DNA from: Paramoeba atlantica
Lineage: Eukaryota; Discosea
DNA: 64,000 nucleotides
Direction: 5' to 3'
NCBI GenBank assembly: GCA_977017575.1
Contig: CDRNVI010000054.1
Location: 186,001 to 250,000 of the forward strand
The position numbers were made by a program, and so were the translations under genes. Of this stretch, positions 10,231 to 21,335 are shown in pieces; positions within the stretch are counted from its first letter, which is position 1; every line of letters begins with the position of its first letter. The notes beneath the pieces were generated by a model. It had not been told where the DNA came from. It saw only the letters and a program-made list of their open reading frames with translations, and made no database searches.

Positions 10231-10717
10231 TGGCGAGGAATTCTGTCAAAAAGACGGGGCAGGGCAGGCGACAAGGGTGTTTATTTCGAAGCTTTGAGAG
10301 GGTTTCTGGGCTGTCTGGCGCCATCGGAGAGGCCGTAAGGGCTGCCATACCCCGGGAAAATTCGCCTTGTCGTGCGGGGAGCTCTGCGCGAATGGCTGCT
10401 CGCTTCTCGTCGTTGTGAAGGGTTTTCGGAGAACTATGTTGCTTGTTATTGAAGGAGGAAATTGCATCATACCATAGGTCAGCGTATTCGCGCGCTTGCC
10501 AACGCTCTAGGCACTTGAGAACGTGGTTGGCGTACGAAGTATGTCCTTTGCGCCCCCCACGATAAGGGGTAGGGAGGACGCACTTCGGGAGCATCGCTAA
10601 GAGGGTCAAAGCGCAAGTAGTGTTTTCCTTCGCCGCGGCAGCCATCGCCTCGGAAAGAGCCGACGCCCAAAGTTGACCCTTGTGCCCTCCAAGTGCATCC
10701 GTCCGCGGGACAAACAC
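10184..10717 (-). pseudogene. U1 linker domain preceding the deleted RT
   Basis: LVFVPRTDALGGHKGQLWAS then ALTLLAMLPKCVLPTPYRGG, YANHVLKCLERW and EFSRGMAALTASPMAPDSPE align closely with R1 (AWTLLAMLPKCVLPAPHRGG) and R3. This helical region joins the zinc fingers to the RT in the family. The frame runs out near 10230 where the RT deletion begins. Confidence 0.7.
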
Positions 10718-12560
10718 GAGATTCTGTGGGCATGAAGAGGGGAAGTGTGGTTGCGGAGAGATTATTGGAATGGAGAAGAAGCGATCGTCGTGCAGAGTAC
10801 GGGGTATCGGGTCCCGGATTCTGTTCCACTCCGCCTCGCACGAGTTCGTTTTTTACGCTCGCTTGGGTCCACCCGGTGCTGGTCTCTAGCTCTAGGGCAG
10901 GCGAGGTGAGGTTTTGCAATACGCGGGGAGGGCCTGGGTTCCACTCCACTCCCCCTCGTAAAAGACCGATATCTACCTGGGTCTTGCTCCACCCTGAGTT
11001 CGCGATAAGCTTCTCGCTGGGCGTGAAACACCAGTGCGGTCCTGAGGGGGAGGGCACTTCGCACCACGCGGGGGCGAATTCTGGGTCGATACCTAAATGT
11101 GAACATATAGCAACCGATAATTTGTTATTAGGCACGCTGGAGGGGACAGTGATGGACGTCTCACCTGTCGGGTATCCGTAAATGAGGACTCTGTTTCCTG
11201 ACGACTTTGCGGCGTTGTAAGGTATCCGAAGAGCAGTGCCTAAAGTGACTAGGGGTGATATGTTGCTGAGCTTCTCGGTTAAATCCATAGTGGCTCCGGT
11301 TGCTGAATCAACGAGTGTCACGAGCTCACTGCGGAGCCCCAAACAGAGCGCGATCTTGTCTCTAACTGAATCCAGATGGGTGTGAGACGGAACACCTGGG
11401 AAGGTGAGCTTTTCCCCAGGCGATGGGCAAAGAAGGAGACGAATTGTAACGTCGACGGTGCTGTCGTCATCTAGATCGTCATCCCAGCCCGGGCCGATCC
11501 AGTCCTCCAATTCAGTTTCCTTCATGTTTCTCTCGGCCTTTTGCATAAAAGGCGAGTTAGCAGACGGCGTTCTTGTGAGGGCTTGAAGTTCCCGGTGGAA
11601 GGTCTCTACTTTCTCTACAATCTCGGAGCTTTCCTCTAACAGGATACTTCTTTTGGCGTCCATAGCTTTGCGAAACGCAACCTTGATGTCGTGTTCAAGG
11701 TGTACTTTCTTGTGCTCAATCAGTTGGTCGGCAACCATCAGTTGCTTTGAACAGGTGTTGCAAACGTGTCCCTTTTTCTCTATAATGGAGAGCTTTCGGG
11801 CAAGAGCGAGATGCCACTCGCGTCTTGAGTTAAGGTTTTGGAGAAGGAGATTGTGTCTGGAGACGAGCTCCTGGGCGACTAATTGAACGAAGGAGAGTTC
11901 TTTTTCGGTTGAACGGATCTCGTGCTCTATGTCCGCTATGAAACCGTTTTCAGGGACCCGGTTTCTCTTTAGAGTGGAATGTGATTCTTTATTTAGCTTC
12001 TCAAACAGGGAAAAACGTTCCTCCAATGAAAGAATGTGTTTCGTCTTTCCCGTAGGGGTTTCGCTTTCGCTAGAGGAGAAGGGGTAGTTACTGCGCGTTA
12101 CCCCCTTTAGTGCTTGGACGAATGTTTTCTTCGGCCGTTCGGTGTGTGAAGCGAAGGAAGTTGCAGTTCTGGCAGGAGGGCGTGAGGGGAGCTTTGACGT
12201 TCCCATAAATCGGGGAAGCTTCGAGGACGGAGTTCCGGTGTGATCTCGTGGGGCATGAGGGGATTCGAAGTCGCACGCATCACAGCGATTGAAATAGGGG
12301 CGTTTAGGGCTGAAAGGGGACGAACACACTTCGCAGGGTTTAGTGAGACCCTGAGAAGTGTTTGAACAAGACAGTGCGCAGGACTCACACCACCGGAAGT
12401 AAGGCCTAGCGGGAAAGAACGGGGCGGAGCAAGCAGCACATGATTTTGAGTGCTGGGTGGGCTTGGAGGGTTCGTCGCCGCGCGTGGCTGGACGGAAGGG
12501 TACGAGCGAATGGTGGGATGTAATGGGGGCTGTGAGAATTTGGGCGAGCATTTCGCGCAA
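10479..12560 (-). CDS. U1 N-terminal protein: zinc ribbons, C2H2 finger, two ubiquitin-like folds, two 2A-like motifs
   Basis: An open frame of 693 codons, not recognised as a named protein. In order: two C-x2-C...C-x2-C ribbons (residues 41-61 and 76-96), a coiled region, a C2H2 finger (267-289) and an acidic patch (355-367). A ubiquitin-like segment follows at 370-447 and a second at 456-519, judged from the beta-hairpin/helix/beta spacing. Then come GGVEWNPGPP (536-545) and GGVEQNPGPD (576-585), and the CPADGCTWRA finger (617-626) shared with R1. The true start is probably upstream in another frame (ATG at 12637, FCAKCSPKF), so one frame change near codon 30 is likely. The C-terminal residues after about 640 look frame-shifted. 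Confidence 0.65.
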   Translation of the reverse strand: MREMLAQILTAPITSHHSLVPFRPATRGDEPSKPTQHSKSCAACSAPFFPARPYFRWCESCALSCSNTSQGLTKPCEVCSSPFSPKRPYFNRCDACDFESPHAPRDHTGTPSSKLPRFMGTSKLPSRPPARTATSFASHTERPKKTFVQALKGVTRSNYPFSSSESETPTGKTKHILSLEERFSLFEKLNKESHSTLKRNRVPENGFIADIEHEIRSTEKELSFVQLVAQELVSRHNLLLQNLNSRREWHLALARKLSIIEKKGHVCNTCSKQLMVADQLIEHKKVHLEHDIKVAFRKAMDAKRSILLEESSEIVEKVETFHRELQALTRTPSANSPFMQKAERNMKETELEDWIGPGWDDDLDDDSTVDVTIRLLLCPSPGEKLTFPGVPSHTHLDSVRDKIALCLGLRSELVTLVDSATGATMDLTEKLSNISPLVTLGTALRIPYNAAKSSGNRVLIYGYPTGETSITVPSSVPNNKLSVAICSHLGIDPEFAPAWCEVPSPSGPHWCFTPSEKLIANSGWSKTQVDIGLLRGGVEWNPGPPRVLQNLTSPALELETSTGWTQASVKNELVRGGVEQNPGPDTPYSARRSLLLHSNNLSATTLPLFMPTESRVCPADGCTWRAQGSTLGVGSFRGDGCRGEGKHYLRFDPLSDAPEVRPPYPLSWGAQRTYFVRQPRSQVPRALASARIR
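10809..10955 (-). other. Tandem 2A-like (ribosome-skipping) motifs in U1
   Basis: LLRGGVEWNPGP (10929-10955 for the core) and LVRGGVEQNPGP (10809-10835) lie 40 residues apart. Each is preceded by SGW or TGW and a 12-residue spacer, so one arose by duplication of the other. The 2A consensus is D-V/I-E-x-N-P-G-P. Here Gly replaces the Asp. 2A sequences are known in trypanosomatid L1Tc/ingi LINEs. Activity cannot be judged from sequence. Confidence 0.7.
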
Positions 12561-12682
12561 AATCGGTGGGCGGGGTTATGTGGGACAAAACGTGTGCCAG
12601 TGACAACACCAGAGCTTCCCCCCTGATCGAGGGTCATTCATTGGCGTATGTAAAGTCAATAGGAAAGAAAAGAGAAATAATT

Positions 12683-12700
12683 CAACAAGGTACAGAAACT
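12683..12700 (-). promoter_or_regulatory. 3' half of the U1 SL-like block
   Basis: Minus strand AGTTTCTGTACCTTGTTG, followed by AATTATTTCTCTTTTC. The expected 5' half (ending GATAC) is at 24771-24784, beyond Y1 and Y2. Confidence 0.8.
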
Positions 12701-12819
12701 GAGGGTGTTGCCAATCCCTGGTCAGTAATCGGCCCAGGGACATAGCAACTCCCCATTATCTCGGGCGTAGTAAACACGCCTTGGCTTGCCTGGCACTGAG
12801 ATCAGCCATTGGAAAAAAA
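12701..12819. repeat. Y1 left inverted terminal repeat
   Basis: Starts GAGGGTGTTGCCAATCC and ends GATCAGCCATTGGAAAAAAA. It is the reverse complement of 23272-23390 over its full length. A related but diverged version is seen at 58985-59090. Confidence 0.9.
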
Positions 12820-13378
12820 ACCCTTTTTTTTTCGTTAGAGGCCTCCTTTCTCAGCCCAGGGGCTTCCCACTTAAGGGGCCCGTTCCCACAACCAAGTGAT
12901 CTCCCCGGCAACACGATTTCATTCGTGCGTCAAGAAGGCTGGGCTATGGGACCAGGGAGCTCTAGAACAAGTGCAGCAACTTGTGAGCCTAATTCGACAT
13001 GAAATGATAGTAGGATTAAATTAGTTCATACTAAAACTAAATTATAAATTGCATGTACTGAAAACATAAAAAAGGAAAAATAACACGCGCATAGCTTATT
13101 ATGCGGTCTTAAAAGATTTTGTATTTCAAAATATTTACATGGTCATAAACAAAAATCCAGTAAAAGCAAATTACCTGTAAATTTTAGATTCTGCATTTTC
13201 TTATTATGTCTAATCATTCGACTCGAATGCTGACGGGGTTTCTACTCTCACTCTATGCGTGGACCTTAGACGAGTTGGCTACGGATTTTCCGTAACTGGA
13301 GCAATAGAGATGAATATACTGGTTCATTTTTTTTTAGGGTAGTCCATTCGCCTTCGCAGCTTCGTTTACTTGTCAATC
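12820..13378. other. Y1 internal non-coding stretch
   Basis: About 560 bp between the left terminal repeat and the RT/RNase H ORF. The first 190 bp are ordinary in composition, then AT-rich to 13200. I see no ORF, tRNA or clear repeat. Confidence 0.4.
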
Positions 13379-15136
13379 TCAGATTATGATTGGGTCCATA
13401 TGTGAGAGAGCGATTTCGACTCCTCCGGGCAAAAGACCGTCTTTGACTCGGAATCCGAACTCTTCCCGCGTTAGGCCGTCTGCTGGATTCTCCTTAGATT
13501 TGAGATAAAAGATGCGAAACGATAGCCCACTCTTTCTCCTTTCTTCGATGTCTAGGAGATGCTGACAAATTGAATGTCGAACTGATGTGCGCTTTTGGAG
13601 TGCCCGCAGAACGTCCATATTATCGCATCCTAGAATCACATGGGGAGCAAGTTCCCACCCTTTGATTAAGGCGGCTTTTGCCGCAGAGAACTCCGCATCG
13701 TATATATCTCCCGATACAAGTATTGGAATACTTTCTTGCAGCAAAATTTCTCCCGATTGACGGAGTACGCATAAACCAGTGTGGGTCGAAGATGCGTCCG
13801 AAAAAGCAAGAACGAGATGGGAAATTGGAATTGGCGGTAATGCGCAACTTCTCTTGTCACTCAATATACGCACTACATGCATGCTCAAGAGCTTTAAGTC
13901 TTCGCTCTTCAATTTGTAAAAGCTTTCTTCGGATAGGTGCGATATCTCTTTCGCGATCATTCGAACATCATAAACTGAAGCAAAGGAGGATTGGGTGACC
14001 ATTGTATCCCACATGATCACACCTATCACCCTCTTTATGTCTCGCACGGTCGTAGGTGACACCGTTTCTAGTACTCTCCAACGAGCAATGTTAGATTCAG
14101 CGTGTTTCCAAAATAAATTGCCTATTTCCCAAGAGAACTCTATTCCTAAAAATAGGGCTTGATCACATGGGCCGTCGATATATTTCCATTCGACGTTGCA
14201 ACCCGTTGGCGGTCTCTTCATGCTTTTCATGAGTTGCGATCTTAACTGACTTAAAAAACCTTCGTTGCTAGATATGACCAACACATTGTCAATCCAAACA
14301 AATACTGCACCTTGTTTTGCTTTTGTCTTCTTATTTATCGCCCACGCGAATGCCGGAGGTGATTCAGATGTGTCTCGGACAGGTAACATCTCATAACCTG
14401 TAGTACAAGCCGCTAAAACAATTATCCATGCCAGACATTGGGCAAGATAAGGAGCCCAAGAGAACCCCATTGGGAGAACTCGCAACTCGAAAGTCTTGTC
14501 CTCGCATTTTATTGAGAATATGCGACCCAAGCCTGATGGGATTCGTATTTGATGAAAGAAATGACGAATGTCCGCAATCAAGAATTTTCCACCTGGAAAG
14601 CATGATAAGATGTGTGTGACTTCTGCGAGAGCTGGAAAGTTTAGCCTAGGGGGAGTAGCGCATCTATCGTTTATAGGGGTGCAATCTACGATGCTCCGAG
14701 ATGAAATTTCATCTTTTGGCACTTCAAAGTATCGTAAATAAAGGCGAAAATCATTACGAAAATCCTGAACTCTGCGCAGTACTTCATACGAACAAAGCTC
14801 AGCTAAGTGATCACACCATTTTGCTTCAGAATGTACCCCAAGTTTCCCACGAAAGCCTTCGAATTCCGTGAAAAGACGAAATGAGTGTTCATTAGTGAGT
14901 ATGGTAAGGCACTTTTTTCCCCACGTGTACGTGCTTCGAGATGCAATAGCGCATAGAGTATCGATATGAAGACGACCTGCAACCGAAATGGGATCAAGGG
15001 CCCGTTGCTTTAGTGTACAGGACTTTTGGAGGACTGCACCATATGCCGTTCCATATTCTAGGTTGTTCGCGGGTTCGTTCATTAATACTATATTATATCC
15101 CAATGTCAAAAGACGAATAAACCTACGTTTATTCAT
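13379..15136 (-). CDS. Y1 RT/RNase H region (fossil YR retroelement)
   Basis: A 585-codon frame with an RT (polymerase core around SRSIVDCTPIND, FLIADIRHFFHQIRIP and RVLPMGFSWAPYLAQ) followed by an RNase H of the DIRS type (LVLAFSDASSTHTGLCVL, then GCDNMDVLRAL and KSKENPADGLTRE). In this family it makes double-stranded DNA from the element RNA. It is one of three coding parts of Y1. Confidence 0.75.
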   Translation of the reverse strand: MNKRRFIRLLTLGYNIVLMNEPANNLEYGTAYGAVLQKSCTLKQRALDPISVAGRLHIDTLCAIASRSTYTWGKKCLTILTNEHSFRLFTEFEGFRGKLGVHSEAKWCDHLAELCSYEVLRRVQDFRNDFRLYLRYFEVPKDEISSRSIVDCTPINDRCATPPRLNFPALAEVTHILSCFPGGKFLIADIRHFFHQIRIPSGLGRIFSIKCEDKTFELRVLPMGFSWAPYLAQCLAWIIVLAACTTGYEMLPVRDTSESPPAFAWAINKKTKAKQGAVFVWIDNVLVISSNEGFLSQLRSQLMKSMKRPPTGCNVEWKYIDGPCDQALFLGIEFSWEIGNLFWKHAESNIARWRVLETVSPTTVRDIKRVIGVIMWDTMVTQSSFASVYDVRMIAKEISHLSEESFYKLKSEDLKLLSMHVVRILSDKRSCALPPIPISHLVLAFSDASSTHTGLCVLRQSGEILLQESIPILVSGDIYDAEFSAAKAALIKGWELAPHVILGCDNMDVLRALQKRTSVRHSICQHLLDIEERRKSGLSFRIFYLKSKENPADGLTREEFGFRVKDGLLPGGVEIALSHMDPIII

Positions 15137-15432
15137 TAGTAATCAAATGGCGGAATGCATAGCTGTGCGCCACATAAGAAATAATCGTTGTACAAGACAA
15201 ACTTGTACAAGACACGTATGATTTCACGTAGAGATTTAGGACATTATTGGAGGAAGGTCTCATAGTTGTAACACTCGATTTGTAACGACTCTCTTTTTTA
15301 TAGCTTCCAACTTCTTTCACTTAACGTTTCGACTTGAAAACCAAACTTTTAGTATCTTTAATTTAGTGAAACAAGTCTCCAAGGAACTAGTTTACATGGA
15401 ACTAACTATATTATGAACTAATTACGCAGAAG

Positions 15433-15457
15433 AAGATACAGTTTCTGTACCTTGTTG
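15433..15457 (+). promoter_or_regulatory. SL-like 5' block of Z1 (5'-truncated)
   Basis: AAGATACAG followed by TTTCTGTACCTTGTTG on the + strand, then AATTATTTTC and the first ATG 39 nt later (15497). The part upstream of AAGATACAG does not match the consensus, so the 5' end is shortened. Confidence 0.78.
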
Positions 15458-15496
15458 AATTATTTTCAATTTTGTACTAAACTTATCTCTCGGAGC

Positions 15497-18400
15497 ATGT
15501 CCTCCAATGTTATCACATCTGCTCCCGACGCGCACGACGGCCTTCCTCGAGGACCTGTCAGCGCGAAGCAACAGAATTTCCACTTCATCCAGAGTCGCGC
15601 GGTACCAGTGAAACTTCGACTCGCTTCAAGCGTTCAGTGGTCATATTTTCCGGATGCACACGCCGCGGCTGTCTTTTTTACCGATAAGAAGTTCTTCTCG
15701 AGTGTACACACTGCCGAAGCTTCCCTAAACAAGACTCTAAAAACAGAGAACAAAAGAAGTGACGGGCTAGTCGTCGGTAAATGCACAGTACAGAATGTTA
15801 TGGACCATGGTGCATGCGAATACCTGGAATATAAAGAGAAGAAACCACCTCACCGCACTTTCCGCCACGCCAGCTGGACGTCCGCTTTTCACGACTCGGA
15901 GATGTGTCTCGACTCGCATTATTCGTCTCCCCAAAACTTAAGCAAGGCAGTGATGAAAAAACTAAACGGCGACAATGTCCCTGGACTGTCCCAGTATGAA
16001 ATAAAACATATAGCGCGAAGCACTGAGTCCACAAGCGGGACTTGGCTACAACATCAAATCACCTACGATGCTGCATACAGGATTCGGGAACAGCCAACAG
16101 GACCGGAAACCTCATCACAACCTACAAAGCCACGTCAACCATGCAGCCACAAATGTCGCGACAAAAACTCATGCCTGCATGCGTGCTGTAAAGTCACCGC
16201 CGTGGTTAATCCGCCCGCAGAAGCTACCGCCGTGGGACCGAATAGTACGGAAAGGGAGGCACCACTTGTCACAACAACGAACTCCATCCGTCACCATACG
16301 AATACGGAGACGCGAAGACCTTGCAAGCACACCCGTCGCGACAAAACAAAATGTCTACACAGTTGTTGCAAAATTGGTGTGCTCGTATCCAAAGACGAAC
16401 TGATGGAACTTGCATTCCGCACAGCCTCCAATGGATCAACCGGTTACACATACGAACTTTACCCCTGCCCACTCGATCGATGCCCACCCCGATATGACGA
16501 CTATCACATGCACGAACACGGAAAATCGCATACACGCACATGTAATAGAAACTAACAGCTCGGAAAGGAGTCTCGCAAGACCAACACGACTTATGCCCCA
16601 CACACAACCACCGCCACAAGGGAGCAACAGCGATCCTAACGCAACAGAGACGGCCAACCGGGACAACTACCGTCCATGCAAGCATCAGTGTGGCAATAAG
16701 ACTCTATGTAAGCACAAATGTTGCAAGGAGGGAGTCCGCATCAGTCCAACGGCGAATAGAAACCACTCATGGTCATTGCGAAATCTAATTCCGTGGACAT
16801 CGGCTTCCACGGATGTAACCGAAATTCCCACAGCAGAGACGCCAACCACGCGAACGGAGACCACGGAAGGGACCATGGGAGAAATTCCACTTCCCAACAC
16901 CCAGCCTCCCGGCACCGCCCCCAACGAACCGTCCCCCAGTAACGAAAATGACGTATCACGAGACACAAGACCACGTCGTCCCTGCAAGCATAAGTGCAAA
17001 GATAAATCGCAATGCCAACACGCCTGCTGCCAAAAAGGCACGCTCGTGAGAGCTGGAGAAATCGCCTGCTCTGCAATATCCTGGACTGTACGAAACCTCC
17101 TTATACTCGATAGACCGACCCAACCGACCGCACTGCCTGCCCCCCAGGAAGTTCAACCATCCTCACAACCTGAGCCCCTCGCCGACCGCTTTCCAACAAC
17201 CCCCGTCGCAGATTCTCCCCCGCATCCTGCAAACGCCGCAATGTCTACTGAACGACGCCCAGATCCGATCTCAGACCGCTCATACCACAACGGTGCCCAC
17301 ACTATACTCCAACGAACCCCACGAACAAACGCATCGCATGCCACACCACCCTGTCCACGCTCGGAGCTCGAGAGCATGCTTGAAACATTCCGCACCATTC
17401 AAGGTGGACGTGCCCTGGTGCACTTTGACACTAGCCAATGGGATCTCACCATCTCAAGAATTGAAGGACGTTGCAATGCATTCATGCACCCTGCGCGAAG
17501 TAAAGAAGACGCGCTGTTCCAAGCTGAAGTCATTTTTGCCATCTTGGCTGTATCCGTCTACGAAACTGCGAAAGAGATTAACCCCACACGCGGGTTTCTA
17601 TTTCGAACCCGAACAGGCAGGTCCAAACGTAGCTCACGCCCCCTTGCCATCGACCGTACTCTCAAGTCATTAAATCTACACGTTCGTCAACTAAAACGGT
17701 CACTGACCTTTATGCACGGCCCAGAGCGAAATGCCCAAAGAGGGAGGATAAAAGAAGCACACAAAGCGCTAAAACTATACGAGGAAGAAGCACGCCTACA
17801 AAAAATGGAAATCGAACGACGGTGGGCTCAAACTCGATTTCAACGCAACCCGTGGACAGCTGCAGGGGAGTGCTTAGACCACCACGATGCAGATCGCGAC
17901 GGGAAAGACTCATTATATCCCACAGTGCCCATCCAGGAGGTCAAACGCTTCTTCGAGACATCCTTGACCAAACCGGACGGGACATTCAGCATCCCACCAG
18001 ATGAGTTTACCGAACCTAGACCACGTGGACACATGGAATGGGTCGAGATAGATGGACCCACCATTGCCGCAGCCATATCATCAAAACGTTCGGGGGCCGC
18101 CCCGGGGTCAGATACCATAACCAACATCTTGTTAAAGCGTTGCCCTTCCATCTACTCGGTCGTCGCGCAGGTATTCAACGACATACTCAAATTCGGCGTA
18201 TGCCCGCCGACATGGAAAACGGCCGTCACCCGACTGATCCACAAAGGAGGCGACACCAAACTCATGGAAAACTGGCGCCCAATTAGCCTTACCAGCTGTC
18301 TCGGGAAACTTTTTCACTCAATCATAAGTCATCGCATCCTCCACCACGCCCTCGATTCTCACGCCATAGACACGTCGATACAAAAAGGTTTTCTCCCCCA

Positions 18401-20316
18401 CATGAATGGTACTGTAGAGCGCACTCAAGTTGTATGTGAACTCCTCGAATACCAAAGATGCCACAAACGACAATACTGTCTAGCACAGTTCGACATCAAA
18501 AATGCTTTCGGGTCCGTACCCCATACTGTGCTGTTACAGGCTCTAAAATGGGCGCGCGTATCTCCAATTATCGTTCAATACATAGAACAACTCTACGAGA
18601 AAGCATCCATTCAAATCAAGTGCGCTGAAGGTCTTACAAAACCCATCCCGATAGATCGAGGTGTATTGCAGGGCGATACTGTCTCCCCCATACTATTCAA
18701 TCTTGCAATGGAGTTGGTTCTGCGTTTCGTTCGATCAAGCTGCCCACAATATGGGATCACATGGGATGACAAAGAGACCTTTCTCAAAGCCTTCGCCGAC
18801 GACCTTACCATCATTACGAATACCCCCAGGGAAATGCAAAATACCACCAATGTCCTTGTAAAAGGCCTTTCCGACATTGGGATGAACCTCAACGTTAAAA
18901 AGTGCCGAATTCAGCACATGTCAATGACGCAAGACTCGGGTTATATGACTCGGCGTCCTCAGCTCACAATCAATGGAGCTCCGATTCCCCAGATATGCGA
19001 CAAAGGAAGCACCTTCTTAGGGATGACGCTTGCTCCAGGTGCACAACAAAGCAAGATTCTCTTCCAGAAACTGCGAGCTCGTCTGCGCATGTGGCTACAA
19101 AATATTACGAATAGTGCCCATGACCTGCCCGCACGACTCTGGATATACAACCAGGGTGTCATCTCGCGTCTTCGTTATTCCCTTGTTGTGAATACCTGCC
19201 TCTCGTTCAACCACGTGCTTCGTCTTCAGAGGTACGCTACACAAGCGATCCGTAAATGGCTCAACCTCGCCAAAACAGCCACGAGTGAACTTCTCTACTC
19301 CGAACACGGGTGGAACCTCCTGAGCTTGTCTAAACTGTGGCTCTTATGCACAGCACAAACTACTCAGCAAATGGAGAAATCAAAGGATCCTGCTGTCAAG
19401 TATTCATTGCGCGAACGTATTCGTCGAGAACAAGCGAAGAGACAATCCGGGCACATTCGACCCTCAATTGACATTCAAAGCCTCCACGGCGGTAATGTCC
19501 GAAGAGTACTTGCAACTGAATATGAGCGTCACCTTTCCCAAGCTGTTCAACGACGTACGACCGTAGCTGGGCAATGGTTCAGGATGGCCACTGAGGCGGA
19601 TCTAGCGAGGGATTTTGCCGCTGCACTATGTAATCTGAAAAGCGAGAGCCTCTCAAGATTTACGGCATCAGTTATTACTCAGACCCCCCTTCCTACGAGG
19701 GCATCACTCCGCAAATGGGGCGTTTCAACCCACACCAGCGACAAGTGCCCGATATGCAGAACCGAAACGCAGACCACACGCCATATCCTCTCCGGGTGTG
19801 CAAAATCACTCGAACAGGGCTGATACACCCTGCGGCATGATCTAGTCCTCCAAACCCTAGCATACTGTGGCCAATTCTCCTGCAACAAGACTCGCGCACT
19901 TTGATCTTCCTCAGTTCCGCTCCACTCCGTCGTGGCTCACAAACTTGGACACTGAGCTCCGACCGGACGGCTGGGTGAAACTGGCGAACGGGGAAGAATA
20001 TATCATAGAGCTCACTTGCCCCTGGGAGGAGAACTTTGCTTACGCACATGAACGGAAAATGAACAAGTATACAAATATTTATCATTCCAGGAGGCTTGAG
20101 CACCCAGCCACCTTTCTTCTGGTGTTCGAAGTAGGCGCAAGAGGGAAGCTCCACAGCTCAGCTCGAGCTCTGAACTCTCTTTTTCTTGGAAACGATAGCC
20201 TCATCGAAGCATGCCGACAAAGTATGACCCAGAGCGCACTGCGAGGAAGTTTTCAAATTTTTCAGCACCGCGATGACGTAAACTGGATCTATGACCCAAA
20301 TTCAAACGTTGCTTGA
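15497..20316 (+). pseudogene. Z1 polyprotein: zinc motifs, RT, knuckle and restriction-like nuclease
   Basis: The start is chosen as the first ATG after the SL. The N-terminal region (HFIQSRAVPVKLR...) matches the middle of Z2. Four motifs of the form P-C-K-H-x-C-x-D-K-x2-C-x-H-x-C-C lie at about 16138, 16318, 16675 and 16980. The second has Arg for one Cys. The RT shows LAQFDIKNAFGSVPH, RGVLQGDTVSPILF and LKAFADDLTII. C-terminal are CPICRTETQTTRHILSGC and LRPDGWVKLANGEEYIIELT, a RPD..ELT restriction-like nuclease. Breaks are a frame change near 16400-16550, an in-frame TGA at 19821 (Arg in Z2) and a further frame change before 19867. RT and nuclease catalytic residues are still present. Confidence 0.82.
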
Positions 20317-20458
20317 ACTAAAAGTGAATTAAACGCGTTGTGTGCGCGGATAACGGAATTATTTTCCGATATTCACTTTACCAAATCTCTGCAGATTAAC
20401 TGTATGATAATATGATAGGAGAAAATCACGCGAGTGGCTTTTTGTTTCTTTCCGTTCT

Positions 20459-21335
20459 CTAATCATGCACTTGAGAACGCGGTGCTAAGTAGTGCTTCTG
20501 TCTCACCTGTCTCGACATGCCCGACAGTGCACTGGACATCATGTCAGCGACGTTTTCTACTATGGCCCCAGTACCACCATGTCTCAGAGTGTGAGTTCCA
20601 TCAAAAGTCACTCCAGATGGCCATCCCAATTCGGTGGATGCTCTTTTTACAAGTTTACTCGTGGACCCTTTCTTGTACGCCGGAAACGCAAGGTCTCCAT
20701 GTGTTACGTCACGCAGGGCATTTCGCACTTCTTCGGTTGCAACATGAGTAAGAGGTTTGCACTTTTGCTTATCAGTTGAGTAACTCTTTGTTTTATCGTG
20801 GCGGATGAGAAGATGAGAACAAGAGCCTTCTACACGCAAATCCCCGCCACGTATCTTCTTCACAGGGTCGAAGAGCAGCGTAGTATTGCACGCGAAAAGC
20901 TCTTGCGAGCTGCGGCCCGTTAGCACGGGGTGTGACCCACCGTACAAGTTCGTGTAACATATTTTCTGATACATAGCCTCTGGGACATTTTTCTTGTCTA
21001 TGCTGCTCTGCCTCAATGGCAGCCCCGTCCACTGCCCGAAGTATGAGGCGGTCGCCTGCCCAGGGGCGTTCACCTGCTTCGAGGTCAAAGTTTTGACATT
21101 CCTGATAGAAGAGCAGGGCACTGCGGTAACCTTGAAAAGTCGATTTGGCGCATCCAACCGATGCGTGATGCCACAAAAAACATCCGAACGCTTCTTTCGT
21201 TATTTTTTCGAATCCTCGGTTCTTGCAAAACTTTCGTAAAGCAGCAAATCGGGCCTCGTACATCCTTCGCGTTCCGGGTGCAATCGACTTTAATGCCAGA
21301 GCTGCCAGATACCCTTCGCAAGAATCTTTCTGCAT
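20459..21335 (-). CDS. Y1 tyrosine recombinase region (fossil)
   Basis: Two overlapping minus-strand frames cover a tyrosine recombinase: an N-terminal SAM-like part (YLAALALKSIAPGTRRMYEA) and a catalytic part with HTLRHGGTG near the C-terminus. In DIRS-type elements this enzyme integrates a circular DNA copy, usually without duplicating the target. Some breakage is evident. Confidence 0.72.

Larger units (their letters stand above)
8861..12700 (-). mobile_element. U1: SL-headed LINE with ubiquitin-like and 2A-like modules, RT deleted
   Basis: Minus-strand element from the SL half at 12683-12700 to the tail at 8861. It has zinc ribbons, a C2H2 finger, two ubiquitin-like segments, two 2A-like motifs, an N-terminal finger and linker shared with R1, then a direct jump near 10230 to the knuckle and nuclease. 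The whole RT is missing, so it is a deletion derivative. A short SL-bearing retroposon (about 9330-9886) splits the nuclease domain. The 5' end of its SL (24771-24784) has been moved 12 kb away by Y1 and Y2. U2 is a second copy of this family. Confidence 0.78.
15433..20450 (+). mobile_element. Z1: SL-headed LINE with repeated CxHxC..CxHxCC zinc motifs and RPD nuclease, inserted in Y1
   Basis: The only large + strand LINE in the left half. It starts with the SL block, has one long coding region broken in two places (15497-20316), and ends in about 130 bp of non-coding sequence before Y1 recombinase sequence resumes near 20459. It is a sister of Z2 (same domain order, clear residue matches throughout RT and nuclease). 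I could not define a target duplication. Confidence 0.8.

Noticed and set aside
15798-19162. Long minus-strand frames within Z1.
   Set aside because: All are shadows of the + strand LINE coding region and contain no motifs.
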